This document shows, one piece after another, positions 26,554-35,312 of a stretch of 64,000 bases of DNA. This stretch comes from Sphingomonas sp. Its GTDB lineage: Bacteria; Pseudomonadota; Alphaproteobacteria; Sphingomonadales; Sphingomonadaceae. The notes beneath the pieces are model-generated. The model was not told the DNA's origin and ran no database searches. It saw only the letters and a list, made by a program, of their open reading frames with translations. Every line of letters begins with the position of its first letter. Position 1 is the first letter of the stretch. Both the position numbers and the translations under genes were made by a program. The stretch spans positions 186,001-250,000 of the forward strand of contig NZ_JANINP010000006.1 in NCBI RefSeq assembly GCF_024508665.1, read 5' to 3'.

Positions 26554-27366
26554 ATGCGGCTCCATTTGCACCTCCTGTCCGATTCCACCGGCGAGACGCT
26601 GGAGAACATCGCCAAGGCAGCGCTGGCGCAATATGACGACGTCGAGACGATCCGGCATTTCTGGCCGATGGTCAGGAGCGAGGCGCATCTCGAGCGCATC
26701 CTGCAGGAAATCGCGCATAATCCGGGGCTGGTGCTGTTCACCCTGGTGTCTAGCGAGATGCGCCGCGCGCTGGAGACACGCTGCCGTGCGCTCGGCCTGC
26801 CCGCGGTGGCGCCGCTCGATCCGGTCAACGACGCTCTGTCCAATCTGCTCGGCCAGCAGGCGAAGGCGCGGCCCGGCCGCCAGCACGTGCTCGATGCCGC
26901 CTATTTCGCGCGGGTCGACGCGATCCAGTTCACCATCGCGCATGACGACGGCATCGGCTGGGAGAATTGGGAAGAGGCCGACATCGTGCTTGCCGGCGTG
27001 TCGCGCACCTCGAAGACCCCGACCTCGATCTACCTTGCCAATCGCGGCTACAAGACCGCCAATATCCCGATCGTTCCGGAAAGCCCGCCACCGGCGAAAT
27101 TGTTCGAGCTCAAACATCCGATCGTCGTCGGGCTGACGACCAGCGCCGATCGCCTGATCCAGGTGCGGCGCAATCGCCTGCTGTCGCTGAATCAATCGCC
27201 GGAGACCGCCTATGTCGATCAGGAAGCCGTGACTCGCGAAGTCGCCTTCGCGCGGCGGATGTTCGCCGACAATGGCTGGCCGGTGATCGATGTCACGCGG
27301 CGCTCGATCGAAGAGACCGCGGCGGCGATCGTCGCCTTGATCAACGACCAGACGGGTGACGAATGA
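26554..27366 (+). CDS. ppsR: pyruvate, phosphate dikinase regulatory protein (kinase/pyrophosphorylase)
   Basis: A 270-residue protein of the DUF299 family. It begins LHLLSDSTGETLENIAKA and has the ADP-binding P-loop-like GVSRTSKTPTSIYLANRG (about residues 148-165). These enzymes reversibly phosphorylate pyruvate-phosphate dikinase or PEP synthase, using ADP for phosphorylation and phosphate for removal. Which target this one uses cannot be told. It is the first gene rightward of the putative origin and overlaps maf by ATGA. Confidence 0.9.
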   Translation: MRLHLHLLSDSTGETLENIAKAALAQYDDVETIRHFWPMVRSEAHLERILQEIAHNPGLVLFTLVSSEMRRALETRCRALGLPAVAPLDPVNDALSNLLGQQAKARPGRQHVLDAAYFARVDAIQFTIAHDDGIGWENWEEADIVLAGVSRTSKTPTSIYLANRGYKTANIPIVPESPPPAKLFELKHPIVVGLTTSADRLIQVRRNRLLSLNQSPETAYVDQEAVTREVAFARRMFADNGWPVIDVTRRSIEETAAAIVALINDQTGDE

Positions 27367-27953
27367 CGGTGATCCTCGCCTCGCAAAGCGCCTCCAGGCG
27401 AGCGATGCTCGATGCCGCCGGCGTCACGTATGTCGCCGAGCCGGCGCGGGTCGACGAACATGGCGTCAAGGCGGCAATGGCCGGCCAGCCGGCGCGCGAC
27501 ATCGCCGACGCATTGGCTGAGCTCAAGGCATTGAAAGTGTCGCAGGCGCATCCCGGCGCGCTGGTGCTGGGCAGCGATTCGATCGTCGCGCTCGCCGACG
27601 GCAGGCTGCTCGACAAGCCGCTGACGCGGGAACAGGCCGGCGATCATCTCCGTGCCATGTCCGATGGCGAACACGCCTTGTGGAGCGCGGCGGTGATCGC
27701 CGAACAGGGCCGTCCGGTCTGGCGTCACGTCGATCGCGCGCGGCTGTTCGTGCGCCCGCTGTCGGAAGCGTTCATCCAGGCCTATCTCGACCTCGAATGG
27801 CCGGCGATCGCGGGTTGCGTCGGCTGTTTCCGGATCGAGGGACCCGGCGTCCAATTGTTCGGCCGGATCGAGGGCAGCCACTTCACCGTCCTCGGCATGC
27901 CGCTGCTTCCGGTGCTCGACTATCTGCGCACCCGGGGGGAAATGACGTCATGA
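27363..27953 (+). CDS. maf: Maf-family nucleotide pyrophosphatase
   Basis: A 196-residue protein with the Maf motifs ILASQSASRRAML, VLGSDSIVAL and LDKPLTREQA. Maf proteins hydrolyse modified or non-canonical nucleoside triphosphates (dTTP/UTP or m7GTP depending on subclass); the S-x-R-R opening is present but I cannot fix the subclass. The usual ADTVV is GSDSIV here, as in the YceF-like branch. Overlaps ppsR and aroE by four bases each. Confidence 0.88.
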   Translation: MTVILASQSASRRAMLDAAGVTYVAEPARVDEHGVKAAMAGQPARDIADALAELKALKVSQAHPGALVLGSDSIVALADGRLLDKPLTREQAGDHLRAMSDGEHALWSAAVIAEQGRPVWRHVDRARLFVRPLSEAFIQAYLDLEWPAIAGCVGCFRIEGPGVQLFGRIEGSHFTVLGMPLLPVLDYLRTRGEMTS

Positions 27954-28753
27954 CATATGCCGAAGTGATCGGCGACCCGATCAGCCATTCCAAATCGCCG
28001 CTGATCCACGGTTTCTGGCTGAAGGCGCTGGGACTCGACGGCGACTATCGCGCCACCCATGTCACGCCCGAGGGATTGGCCGACTATTTCGCCACGCGCA
28101 GGGCCGATCCCGATTGGCTCGGCTGCAACATTACCATTCCGCACAAGGAAACCGCGCTCGCCTTTGTCGAGGATCGCGGTGGGGTTAAGCAATCGATCGG
28201 CGCGATCAACCTGGCGTTCCGCTCCGACGGGGCGCTGGTCGGGACCAATACCGACGCGGCCGGATTCTATGCGCCGATTTCGGGGCTGGATCTTGCCGGC
28301 CAACCGATCGTGGTGATCGGGGCAGGCGGCGCGGCGCGCGCGATCCTGTTCGCGCTGTCGCGGGTCGGGGTCGGGCCGGTGACCGTGCTCAACCGCAATC
28401 CGCTCAAGGGCGCCGCGTTGCTCGCCAGCTTCGGGCTCAAGGGAGACGCGCTCAAGCTCGACGCGCCGCTGCCGCCCGCCGCCTTGCTGGTCAATGCCAC
28501 CTCGCTCGGCATGGCGGGGCAACCGCCGCTCGATCTCGATCTGTCGCCGCTCCCGGACGACGCGGTCGTATACGACATCGTCTACGCTCCGATCGAAACC
28601 GGATTGCTCAAGGCGGCGCGAGCGCGCGACCTCGATATTGTCGACGGGCTCGACATGCTGATCGGCCAGGCGGCGTTGGCGTTCGAACTGCTGTTCGGTG
28701 CCGAACCGCCGCGCGACCGCGACGACGAGCTCAGGGCTCTCTTGACGTCATGA
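27950..28753 (+). CDS. aroE: shikimate dehydrogenase
   Basis: A 267-residue NADP-dependent oxidoreductase. VIGDPISHSKSPLIHGF contains the shikimate-binding Ser pair, NITIPHKE the catalytic Lys, and VIGAGGAARAILFAL the dinucleotide motif near residue 123; ATSLGMAGQPPL is also typical. It reduces 3-dehydroshikimate in aromatic amino-acid synthesis. It overlaps maf and coaE by ATGA each, so ppsR-maf-aroE-coaE is one translationally coupled operon. Confidence 0.96.
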   Translation: MTYAEVIGDPISHSKSPLIHGFWLKALGLDGDYRATHVTPEGLADYFATRRADPDWLGCNITIPHKETALAFVEDRGGVKQSIGAINLAFRSDGALVGTNTDAAGFYAPISGLDLAGQPIVVIGAGGAARAILFALSRVGVGPVTVLNRNPLKGAALLASFGLKGDALKLDAPLPPAALLVNATSLGMAGQPPLDLDLSPLPDDAVVYDIVYAPIETGLLKAARARDLDIVDGLDMLIGQAALAFELLFGAEPPRDRDDELRALLTS

Positions 28754-29343
28754 AGACGATCGGCCTCACCGGATCGATCGGGATGGGCAAATCGACGGTG
28801 GCGCAGATGTTCGCCGATGAAGGGATTGCGGTCTTCGACGCCGACGCCACGGTGCGCTGGCTTCAGGGCCCGGGTGGCCATTTGCTGCCGGCGATCGAGG
28901 CGGCGTTTCCCGGAACCACCGGTCCGCATGGTGTCGACCGCGCCGAACTCGGCGCGCGCGTGTTCGGCGACGACGCGGCGATCAAGCGGCTGGAGGCGAT
29001 CGTCCATCCGGCGGTCGGCGAGGAACGCGCCGCGTTTCTGGCACGACATGCCGATGACGACATGGTCGTGTTCGACATTCCCTTGCTGTTCGAAACCGGC
29101 GGAGACCGCAACGTCGACCTGGTCGTGGTGGTGTCCGCCGACGCCGCCACCCAGCAAGCACGCGTCCTGGCGCGCCCCGGCATGACGCGCGAACGTCTTG
29201 CCGAGATACTCGCCCGCCAGACCCCCGATGCGGAAAAAAGAGCGCGGGCGGACCATGTCATCGCGACCGATTGCCCGATGGATCAAACCCGGGCCGCCGT
29301 GCGTAGGGTGATAGCTTGCGTCCGTGCCAGCCAAGACCGATAA
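28750..29343 (+). CDS. coaE: dephospho-CoA kinase
   Basis: A 197-residue P-loop kinase beginning GLTGSIGMGKSTVAQMF (Walker A at residues 7-16). VFDIPLLFETGGDRNVDLVV and the arginine-rich lid ARPGMTRERLAEILARQ follow. It phosphorylates dephospho-CoA in the last step of CoA synthesis. Stop is followed by dnaQ after 8 bp. Confidence 0.96.
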   Translation: MKTIGLTGSIGMGKSTVAQMFADEGIAVFDADATVRWLQGPGGHLLPAIEAAFPGTTGPHGVDRAELGARVFGDDAAIKRLEAIVHPAVGEERAAFLARHADDDMVVFDIPLLFETGGDRNVDLVVVVSADAATQQARVLARPGMTRERLAEILARQTPDAEKRARADHVIATDCPMDQTRAAVRRVIACVRASQDR

Positions 29344-29351
29344 AAGGACAA

Positions 29352-30053
29352 ATGCGCGAAATCGTCTTCGACACCGAAACCACCGGCCTCTCCTTCAGCG
29401 GGGGCGACCGTATGGTCGAGATCGGCTGCATCGAGATGATCAATCGAGTCGAAACCGGGCGCAGTTTCCACCTCTATTTCAACCCCGATCGCCCGATGCC
29501 GGTCGAGGCATTTCGCGTCCACGGCCTGTCGGACGTGTTCCTGTCGGACAAGCCGCGCTTCCACGAAAAGGTCGATGAGCTGCTCGAGTTCCTGGGCGAC
29601 GATTCGCGGCTGGTCGCGCACAATGCCAGCTTCGACTTCGGGTTCCTGAACGGCGAACTCGCCAGGATCGGCCGCGAGGTTATTTCGCTCGACCGTATGA
29701 TCGACACCGTGGCGATGGCGCGACAGCGCCATCCGGGCGCCAAACATTCGCTCGACGCTCTGTGTGCCCGCTACGGCATCGACCGCAGCCACCGCGTGCT
29801 CCACGGCGCGTTGCTCGACGCGCAATTGCTGTCGCAAGTCTATGTCGAGCTGACCGGCGGCCGCCAGATCGGCCTGACCCTGGTCAGCGAAGTCGAGGAG
29901 ACGATCGAAATCTCCGTGGTCGAGATCGATCCGCGCACCGCCCAACCGCGGCCGATGCGCGTGTTCGAGCCGAGCGCGGAGGAACTGGCGCGCCACGCAG
30001 GGTTCGTGGCGACGCTCAAAAACCCTTTATGGGGGGCCGAGGCGTCCGGTTGA
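29352..30053 (+). CDS. dnaQ: DNA polymerase III epsilon subunit (3'-5' exonuclease)
   Basis: A 233-residue DEDDh exonuclease: Exo I FDTETTG (Asp and Glu at residues 6 and 8), Exo II VAHNASFDFGFLN, Exo III H-GALLDAQLL. It proofreads the replicative polymerase. The start at 29352 (MREIVFDTETTG) was preferred over an earlier in-frame ATG that overlaps coaE. Position downstream of coaE matches the alphaproteobacterial origin operon. Confidence 0.95.
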   Translation: MREIVFDTETTGLSFSGGDRMVEIGCIEMINRVETGRSFHLYFNPDRPMPVEAFRVHGLSDVFLSDKPRFHEKVDELLEFLGDDSRLVAHNASFDFGFLNGELARIGREVISLDRMIDTVAMARQRHPGAKHSLDALCARYGIDRSHRVLHGALLDAQLLSQVYVELTGGRQIGLTLVSEVEETIEISVVEIDPRTAQPRPMRVFEPSAEELARHAGFVATLKNPLWGAEASG

Positions 30054-30111
30054 CGCGCGTTGCGATGGACAAGGCGAATGCGCCGCTATCGCCAAGAATG
30101 GAGAAGAGAAA

Positions 30112-30696
30112 ATGGATATCCGTGTCTCGGGACATCAGGTTGAAACGGGCGAAGCGCTGAAAAGCCATGTCCAGGATCGCCTCCAGGGTATTGCGGACAA
30201 ATATTTCTCGCGCGCCATCTCTGCTCAGGTGACTTTCGGGAAAGGCCCGCACGACAATCGATTCAAATGCGATGTCGTCGCCCACGTCATGCAAGGCCTG
30301 GTGCTGAAAGCCAGCAATGACGGCAACGACGCGCACGGCGCGTTCGACGGATCGGCCGACAAGATCGAGAAGCAATTGCGCCGCTACATGCGCCGGCTGA
30401 AGGATCGCAAGGCGGCCGGGACCGTCGCCAACGGTGAGATCGAGCCTGACGCCAATGCCGGCTATACCCTGTTCCAGGAATCGACCGACGAGGACGAAGC
30501 GGGCGATTCGCCGCTGATCATCGCCGAAACCCGAGTCGACGTGCCCGAGGCATCGGTGTCCGACGCGGTGATGATGCTTGATCTGCGCAACACCCAGGCG
30601 CTGATGTTCAAGAATAGCGGGACGGGATCATACAACATGGTCTATCGCCGCGGCGACGGCACGATCGGCTGGGTAGAGCCGCAGCGCGCCAGCTGA
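30112..30696 (+). CDS. hpf: ribosome hibernation-promoting factor, long form
   Basis: A 194-residue protein. The N-terminal domain (MDIRVSGHQVETGEALKSHV to about residue 105) is the HPF/YfiA ribosome-binding domain; the C-terminal part (DVPEASVSDAVMMLDLRN, then SYNMVYRRGDGTIGWVEP) is the dimerisation domain that makes 100S ribosomes. It inactivates ribosomes in stationary phase. GAGAAGAG precedes the ATG. It lies upstream of ptsN, as rpoN-hpf-ptsN often do, but rpoN is not in front of it here. Confidence 0.93.
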   Translation: MDIRVSGHQVETGEALKSHVQDRLQGIADKYFSRAISAQVTFGKGPHDNRFKCDVVAHVMQGLVLKASNDGNDAHGAFDGSADKIEKQLRRYMRRLKDRKAAGTVANGEIEPDANAGYTLFQESTDEDEAGDSPLIIAETRVDVPEASVSDAVMMLDLRNTQALMFKNSGTGSYNMVYRRGDGTIGWVEPQRAS

Positions 30697-30709
30697 TCGG
30701 ACACAAGCG

Positions 30710-30744
30710 TCGTGCGGAAAAGCGGGCGCCGGTTTTCCGCACGA
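30710..30744. other. perfect intercistronic hairpin between hpf and ptsN
   Basis: TCGTGCGGAAAA (30710-30721) and TTTTCCGCACGA (30733-30744) form a 12-bp perfect stem over an 11-base loop that itself contains GGGCGCC. There is no following T-run on the + strand, so it is not a textbook terminator. It could limit read-through or set relative expression of hpf and ptsN. Confidence 0.6.
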
Positions 30745-30773
30745 GGCGACCACGACAAAGTAGAGAGCGGGAT

Positions 30774-31241
30774 ATGATCGACTTGTCGGACCTGATCCGG
30801 CCCGAGGCGGTGGCCGAGGGGCTGGCGGCGGCGAGCAAGAAAATGCTGTTCCAGCAGATCGGCGCGCTCGCCGCGACGGCCTATGGGATCGACGCCAAGG
30901 CCGCGGCCGAGGGACTCGCCCAGCGCGAGAAACTCGGCTCGACCGGGTTCGGCGGCGGCATCGCCATTCCGCATGCGCGGATCGAGGGGATCGATGCGAT
31001 CCACGGGGTGTTCGTGCGGGTGGCGCGGCCGCTCGATTTCACCGCGGTCGACGATCTGCCGGTCGACCTGGTGTTCGCTTTGTTCTCGCCGCCCGATGCC
31101 GGCGCCGCGCATCTCAAGGCACTGGCGCGGGTATCGCGGCTGCTGCGCGACGTGGCCTTCGTCGCCAAATTGCGCGGTGCGGGGTCGAAGGATGCACTCT
31201 ACTTCCTGCTGACCCAGGACGAGGCACGAGATGCCGCCTGA
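30774..31241 (+). CDS. ptsN: PTS IIA-like nitrogen-regulatory protein PtsN
   Basis: A 155-residue EIIA-Ntr protein. The phosphorylatable His is in GGIAIPHARI (near residue 65); PVDLVFALFSPPDAGAAHLKA matches the rest of the domain. PtsN is the end of the nitrogen PTS phosphorelay and regulates K+ transport and stress responses. A kup K+ transporter is in the window but not adjacent. It overlaps the thioesterase start by 11 bases. Confidence 0.93.
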   Translation: MIDLSDLIRPEAVAEGLAAASKKMLFQQIGALAATAYGIDAKAAAEGLAQREKLGSTGFGGGIAIPHARIEGIDAIHGVFVRVARPLDFTAVDDLPVDLVFALFSPPDAGAAHLKALARVSRLLRDVAFVAKLRGAGSKDALYFLLTQDEARDAA

Positions 31242-31698
31242 ATCGGGCGGTGTGGATTCGGGTGCCCAGGCGCATTTTCGCGCGCTCGAATCGCTCTATG
31301 CCGCGGCCCCGATCAATCAATTGTTCAAATCGCGGTTGGAGATTCCCGAAAGCGGAGTCGCGCGGATCCATTTCGAGATAGGCGAACAGCATTATCATGC
31401 CGGCGGTGCTGCGCATGGCACGAGCTATTTCAAGATGCTCGACGATGCCGCCTTTTATGCCTGCAACAGCCTGGTCACCGATCGTTTCCTTCTCACCACC
31501 GCGTTCAACCTGCTGTTCACGCGACCGCTGAAAGTGGGCCCGGTGGTCGCCGAGGGGAAATGGGTCAGCGGCCAGCGCCGCGTGTTCGTCGGCGAGGCGC
31601 GGTTGATCGACGAGCATGGCGAGGAAGTCGCGCGCGGCACCGGCACGTTCATGCGCTCCTCGATCCCGCTCGCCGGGCTGCCCGGATATCGGAGCTAG
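31231..31698 (+). CDS. PaaI-type thioesterase (hotdog fold)
   Basis: A 155-residue protein with a single hotdog domain: EQHYHAGGAAHGTSYFKMLDDAAFYA carries the HGG-like active-site region in two parts, and LRF-type strands TRPLKVGPVVAEGKWVSGQRR follow. Such enzymes hydrolyse acyl-CoA or act as housekeeping editing thioesterases. Substrate unknown. The start overlaps ptsN and the stop is followed one base later by the DUF1491 GTG. Confidence 0.85.
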   Translation: MPPESGGVDSGAQAHFRALESLYAAAPINQLFKSRLEIPESGVARIHFEIGEQHYHAGGAAHGTSYFKMLDDAAFYACNSLVTDRFLLTTAFNLLFTRPLKVGPVVAEGKWVSGQRRVFVGEARLIDEHGEEVARGTGTFMRSSIPLAGLPGYRS

Positions 31699-31699
31699 C

Positions 31700-32038
31700 G
31701 TGACGCAAGCGCGGCTGGCGACCGGCGCGCTGGTCAATGCGCTGGTACGGCGCGCCAACCGGGCAGGTGGTTTCGCCACCGTTCTGGCCAAGGGCGACGC
31801 GACCGCCGGGGCCGTGCTGGTGGTGGCACAGGATCGCGGTCAGCTTGTCCGGCTGTGGGAACGCGGCATTGGTCCGAGCGGCAATGTCGAACTGATCGCG
31901 GTCGGCCCGGAGGGCGATGCGCAGGCATTGACTGAGTATTGGGCGAAACGCCGCCGAAACGATCCCGACCTGTGGGTAGTGGAACTGGATATCCCGCAGG
32001 CGGAACGGTTCGCCGCTGAAACCCTCATCGGCGATTGA
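31700..32038 (+). CDS. DUF1491 family protein
   Basis: A 112-residue soluble protein starting at a GTG. The pattern ARLATGALVNALVRRA, then GGFATVLAKGDATAGAVLVV and a YWAKRRRNDPDLWVVELD close, matches DUF1491, an alphaproteobacterial family with no known function. No signal peptide or membrane helix. It is the last gene of the tight run ptsN-thioesterase-DUF1491. Confidence 0.85.
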   Translation: MTQARLATGALVNALVRRANRAGGFATVLAKGDATAGAVLVVAQDRGQLVRLWERGIGPSGNVELIAVGPEGDAQALTEYWAKRRRNDPDLWVVELDIPQAERFAAETLIGD

Positions 32039-32195
32039 CCTGCTGCGTTGCACAATTAAAGGGCTCATCCACCAATTATCCGCGTTGTGCCGCGATGGGG
32101 TGCGATCCCTAACGGTTACGCAGTCGGGTGGTGGTCCGGGCGATCCTCTTTCTTGCGATCGCGTCCGCGCCCCAACCGCACTTTAGCAAGTCTAA

Positions 32196-32867
32196 ATGCT
32201 GTTTTCCTCTCGCGCCGCGAGCCTCGCGGCGACGTTCATTGCACTAACCACGCTCGCCGGTTTCACCGCATCGAGCAAGGCCCTGGGTGCGGATCGCGAC
32301 GCAACGCTGATCCCGGCAATCGCCACCACGGCCACCACGTCCGCTATCAACCCGTCAGTCCCCAAGCCGGTTCCATCGATCGAACCAGGCGACAGCACGA
32401 CGACCTCTCCGAATGAGGTCCGGACGACGGCGCCTGCACCCGCGCAGGGGCTCCAATTCGCCAGTCTGGCCGCGGCGGTCGCTGGGCAGGATGTTGACGA
32501 AGGCGCCGATTCCGAATTGTCGTGCCTTGCCGGCGCGGTCTATTTCGAAGCCAAGGGCGAGCCCCTGTCGGGTCAGCTCGCCGTCGCCAACGTGATCATC
32601 AATCGCGCCAATTCGGGCCGCTTCCCGAGCACGATCTGTGGCGTGGTCAAGCAGCCGGGACAATTCTCGTTCGTCCGCGGCGGGACGATCCCGGCGATCC
32701 GCTCGGCCGCGCAATATCGTACCGCGATGGCCATCGCGCAGGTCGCGATGGACAAGGAATGGGACAATCCCACGCCCGGCGCGCTCTATTTCCACGCCCG
32801 CCGCGTATCGCCGGGCTGGGGTCGTCCGCGCGTCGCGACGATCGGCAATCACGTCTTCTTTCGCTGA
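32196..32867 (+). CDS. SleB-like cell-wall hydrolase
   Basis: A 223-residue exported protein. After a signal peptide (SRAASLAATFIALTTLAGFTA) and a low-complexity Thr/Pro/Ala linker (to about residue 100), a Hydrolase_2 domain begins: CLAGAVYFEAKGEPLSGQLAV with the catalytic Glu, then VIINRANSGRFPSTICGVV and ALYFHARRVSPGWGR. In sporulating bacteria SleB opens cortex peptidoglycan; in alphaproteobacteria the domain serves in ordinary cell-wall turnover. The 157 bp upstream have no clear promoter match. Confidence 0.85.
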   Translation: MLFSSRAASLAATFIALTTLAGFTASSKALGADRDATLIPAIATTATTSAINPSVPKPVPSIEPGDSTTTSPNEVRTTAPAPAQGLQFASLAAAVAGQDVDEGADSELSCLAGAVYFEAKGEPLSGQLAVANVIINRANSGRFPSTICGVVKQPGQFSFVRGGTIPAIRSAAQYRTAMAIAQVAMDKEWDNPTPGALYFHARRVSPGWGRPRVATIGNHVFFR

Positions 32868-32877
32868 TTTGATGCGT

Positions 32878-32952
32878 TAGCGCGCATGCGCGGCACCAGC
32901 CCGAGCGGGCTGGTACTGCTCGTTTGGCTGACGCCAAACGAAAAACGCGTCT
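32878..32952. repeat. three-hairpin element with CACCAGCCCG stem, copy 1
   Basis: Three consecutive palindromes: GCGCGCATGCGC (about 32880-32891), CACCAGCCCG-ag-CGGGCTGGT (32894-32914), and CGTTTGGC-tgac-GCCAAACG (32920-32940) followed by AAAAACGCG. The central CACCAGCCCG stem and flanking AAACGCG recur at 52321-52460 with different loop contents. It separates sleB and mmcB. Confidence 0.65.
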
Positions 32953-32959
32953 TCACGAT

Positions 32960-32974
32960 GTTCCCGTGATGTTC
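32960..32974 (+). promoter_or_regulatory. SOS (LexA) box of mmcB
   Basis: GTTC-CCGTGAT-GTTC is an exact match to the alphaproteobacterial LexA operator GTTC-N7-GTTC. It ends 12 bases before the mmcB ATG, so LexA bound here would block transcription or initiation of mmcB. Confidence 0.85.
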
Positions 32975-32986
32975 TAAAGCGGGGAG

Positions 32987-33487
32987 ATGCTTGATGTGTC
33001 TCCCCGCTGTCCTCCGACAGGAACCGAGGCGCTGTGTGCGGCCGATGTCGCGCGCGGCGTCATTCGCATGCTCGCTCGCCACGATCTCGCGGCGATGACC
33101 GAAGTGCCGCTCGACGGCGGCAGGCGCGCCGACATCATGGCAATCGATTCGCGCGGCCAGATCGTCATCGTCGAGATCAAGGTGTCGCGCGCCGATCTGC
33201 TCGGCGACGGCAAGTGGTTCGACTATCTCGACCATTGCGACCGCTTCTTCTGGGCGGTGCCCGACGGTTTCGACCACGGGCCGCTGCACGGCGAGGCCTT
33301 CCTGCCCGAACGATCGGGCGTGATCATCGCCGACCGCTACGACGCGGCTATCCTGCGCGAAGCAGCGACGCACCCGTTGAGCACGCCGGGGCGCAAGAAA
33401 TGCACCCTCGCCTTCGCGCGGCGCGCGGCGCGTCGGGCTAGCGGCTTGGCCGATCCCGAGCTGGGGTTCTTGCTCCAGGCGGAGTAA
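32987..33487 (+). CDS. mmcB: MmcB family DNA repair protein
   Basis: A 166-residue protein with a PD-(D/E)xK-like core: GGRRADIMAIDSRGQIVIVEIKVSRADL (given in two parts: ADIMAID near residue 48 and IVEIKVS near 62), then WFDYLDHCDRFFWAVPDGF. In Caulobacter, mmcB is an SOS gene needed for mitomycin C resistance. The perfect LexA box upstream (32960-32974) independently supports the call. The nuclease fold is inferred; activity has not been established from sequence. Confidence 0.92.
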   Translation: MLDVSPRCPPTGTEALCAADVARGVIRMLARHDLAAMTEVPLDGGRRADIMAIDSRGQIVIVEIKVSRADLLGDGKWFDYLDHCDRFFWAVPDGFDHGPLHGEAFLPERSGVIIADRYDAAILREAATHPLSTPGRKKCTLAFARRAARRASGLADPELGFLLQAE

Positions 33488-33493
33488 ATTTTA

Positions 33494-33670
33494 CTCGCAC
33501 AAAGACACAAAGCCACGAAGGTTGTCGCCAGCGTGACAGCGCGCTGCTCACGTCAATCGTCACGGGCGAAAGAAAGAGCCTCGCAAAGCGAGGCTCAATT
33601 TTCAGCTTCCTAATCCGCACGGTTTCGGTGGGCAAAGCCCTTCTTCGTGGCTTCGTGTCTTTGTGCGAGC
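33494..33670. repeat. nested palindromic repeat with AAAGNCGC period, copy 2
   Basis: Outer arms CTCGCACAAAGACACAAAGC (from 33494) and its reverse complement ending at 33670 are nearly perfect over about 35 bp. The interior carries a small GCCTCGC-aaa-GCGAGGC hairpin (33578-33594). A similar GCCTCGC/GCGAGGC hairpin occurs inside copy 3. The element fills the gap between mmcB and purH. Confidence 0.8.
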
Positions 33671-33685
33671 CAATCGGCAGCCTAA

Positions 33686-35263
33686 TCAGTGCCGGAAGTG
33701 GCGCATCCCGGTGAACACCATCGCCAGCCCGGCTTCGTCGGCCGCCGCGATGACTTCGTTGTCGCGAATCGAGCCGCCCGGCTGGATCACTGCGGTGGCG
33801 CCCGCCTCGACCGCGGCGAGCAATCCGTCGGCGAAGGGGAAGAAGGCGTCCGATGCAACGGCGGAGCCGATCGTGCGCGGCGTCGCCCAGCCGGCCTTGT
33901 CGGCGGCGTCCTTGGCTTTCCAGGCGGCGATCCGGGCCGATTCGAGTCGGTTCATCTGCCCCGCGCCGACCCCGGCGGTGGCGCCGTCCTTGGCATAGAC
34001 GATAGCATTCGACTTGACGTGCTTGGCCACCGTCCAGGCGAACAGGCAATCGGCCAGTTCCTGAGGCGTCGGCTGGCGCTTGGTCACCGTCTTGAGGTCG
34101 GCCGCGGTGACCCGGCCATTGTCGCGTCCCTGGACCAGCCAGCCGCCGGTGATCGACTTGACGTCCAACCCGCCCCGCGCCGGATCGGGCAATTCGCCGG
34201 TCAGCAGAAGCCGCAGGTTCTTCTTGGCCGCGAACAGCGCCAGCGCTTCCTCGTCGGCGTCGGGCGCGACCACGACTTCGGTGAATATCCCGGTGATCTG
34301 GCGCGCCGTCGCCGCGTCGAGCGGGCGGTTGACCGCGATGATCCCGCCAAACGCCGATACGGTGTCGCAGGCGAAGGCCTCGGCATAAGCGGTCTCGAGG
34401 TTCGCCGCGGTTGCGACTCCGCATGGATTGGCGTGCTTGACGATGACGCAGGTCGGCGCGGCATCGCGGAACTCGGCGACGAGCTGGAGCGCGGCGTCGG
34501 CGTCGTTGAGATTGTTGTAGCTGAGCTCCTTGCCCTGCACCTGGCGTGCCTGGCCGATGCCGCGAGCGGACGGGCCGGCATGACGGTAAAAGGCGGCCTG
34601 CTGGTGCGGATTCTCGCCATAGCGCAGCACCGTCGGCTGGTTGAGCACGAGCGGCAGCGTCTCGGGGAACATCTGGCCCTGGTCGGCGAATCCGAACCAG
34701 CTGGCGATCATAGAATCATAGGTCGCGGTTGCGGCGAACGCCTTGGCGGCCAGCTTCTTGCGTTCCTCGAACGTCGTCTCGCCCTTGTCGAGCAGCGCAT
34801 AGTCCGCAGGGTCGGTGACGATCGCGACAAAGGCATGGTTCTTCGCCGCCGAGCGCACCATCGACGGACCGCCGATATCGATATTCTCGACGATCTCGTC
34901 GCGCTCGGCACCCTTGGCCACCGTCTGGGCGAACGGATAGAGATTGACCACGACCAGGTCGATCGCGCCGATCGCATGCTCGTCCATCGCCTTGGCATGT
35001 GCGGGATCGTCGCGCACCGCGAGCAGGCCGCCATGGACCATCGGGTGGAGCGTCTTGACCCGCCCGTCCATCATCTCGGGGAAACCGGTCAGGTCGGATA
35101 CGTCGCGGACGCTCAGCCCGGCGTCGCGCAGCGCCTTGGCAGTGCCGCCCGTCGAGACCAGTTCAACGCCCTTGGCGGCAAGTCCCGTGGCCAGCTCGAC
35201 GATTCCGGTCTTGTCTGAAACGGACAGCAGCGCCCGCCGGATGGGGACGATATCGGTGGCCAT
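33686..35263 (-). CDS. purH: bifunctional AICAR formyltransferase / IMP cyclohydrolase
   Basis: A 525-residue protein. The N-terminal IMP cyclohydrolase (MGS-like) domain begins [17 protein letters not shown] and includes STGGTAKAL and [14 protein letters not shown]; the C-terminal formyltransferase has KHANPCGVA and [14 protein letters not shown]. It carries out the last two steps of IMP synthesis. It is the last gene of the leftward run rsmB-rpe-heparinase-purH. Confidence 0.97.
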   Translation of the reverse strand: MATDIVPIRRALLSVSDKTGIVELATGLAAKGVELVSTGGTAKALRDAGLSVRDVSDLTGFPEMMDGRVKTLHPMVHGGLLAVRDDPAHAKAMDEHAIGAIDLVVVNLYPFAQTVAKGAERDEIVENIDIGGPSMVRSAAKNHAFVAIVTDPADYALLDKGETTFEERKKLAAKAFAATATYDSMIASWFGFADQGQMFPETLPLVLNQPTVLRYGENPHQQAAFYRHAGPSARGIGQARQVQGKELSYNNLNDADAALQLVAEFRDAAPTCVIVKHANPCGVATAANLETAYAEAFACDTVSAFGGIIAVNRPLDAATARQITGIFTEVVVAPDADEEALALFAAKKNLRLLLTGELPDPARGGLDVKSITGGWLVQGRDNGRVTAADLKTVTKRQPTPQELADCLFAWTVAKHVKSNAIVYAKDGATAGVGAGQMNRLESARIAAWKAKDAADKAGWATPRTIGSAVASDAFFPFADGLLAAVEAGATAVIQPGGSIRDNEVIAAADEAGLAMVFTGMRHFRH

Positions 35264-35312
35264 GGCGATTTCCTGTGTTGGGCTGGGAAGCAGACGCCGC
35301 CCCCATTGCCGA

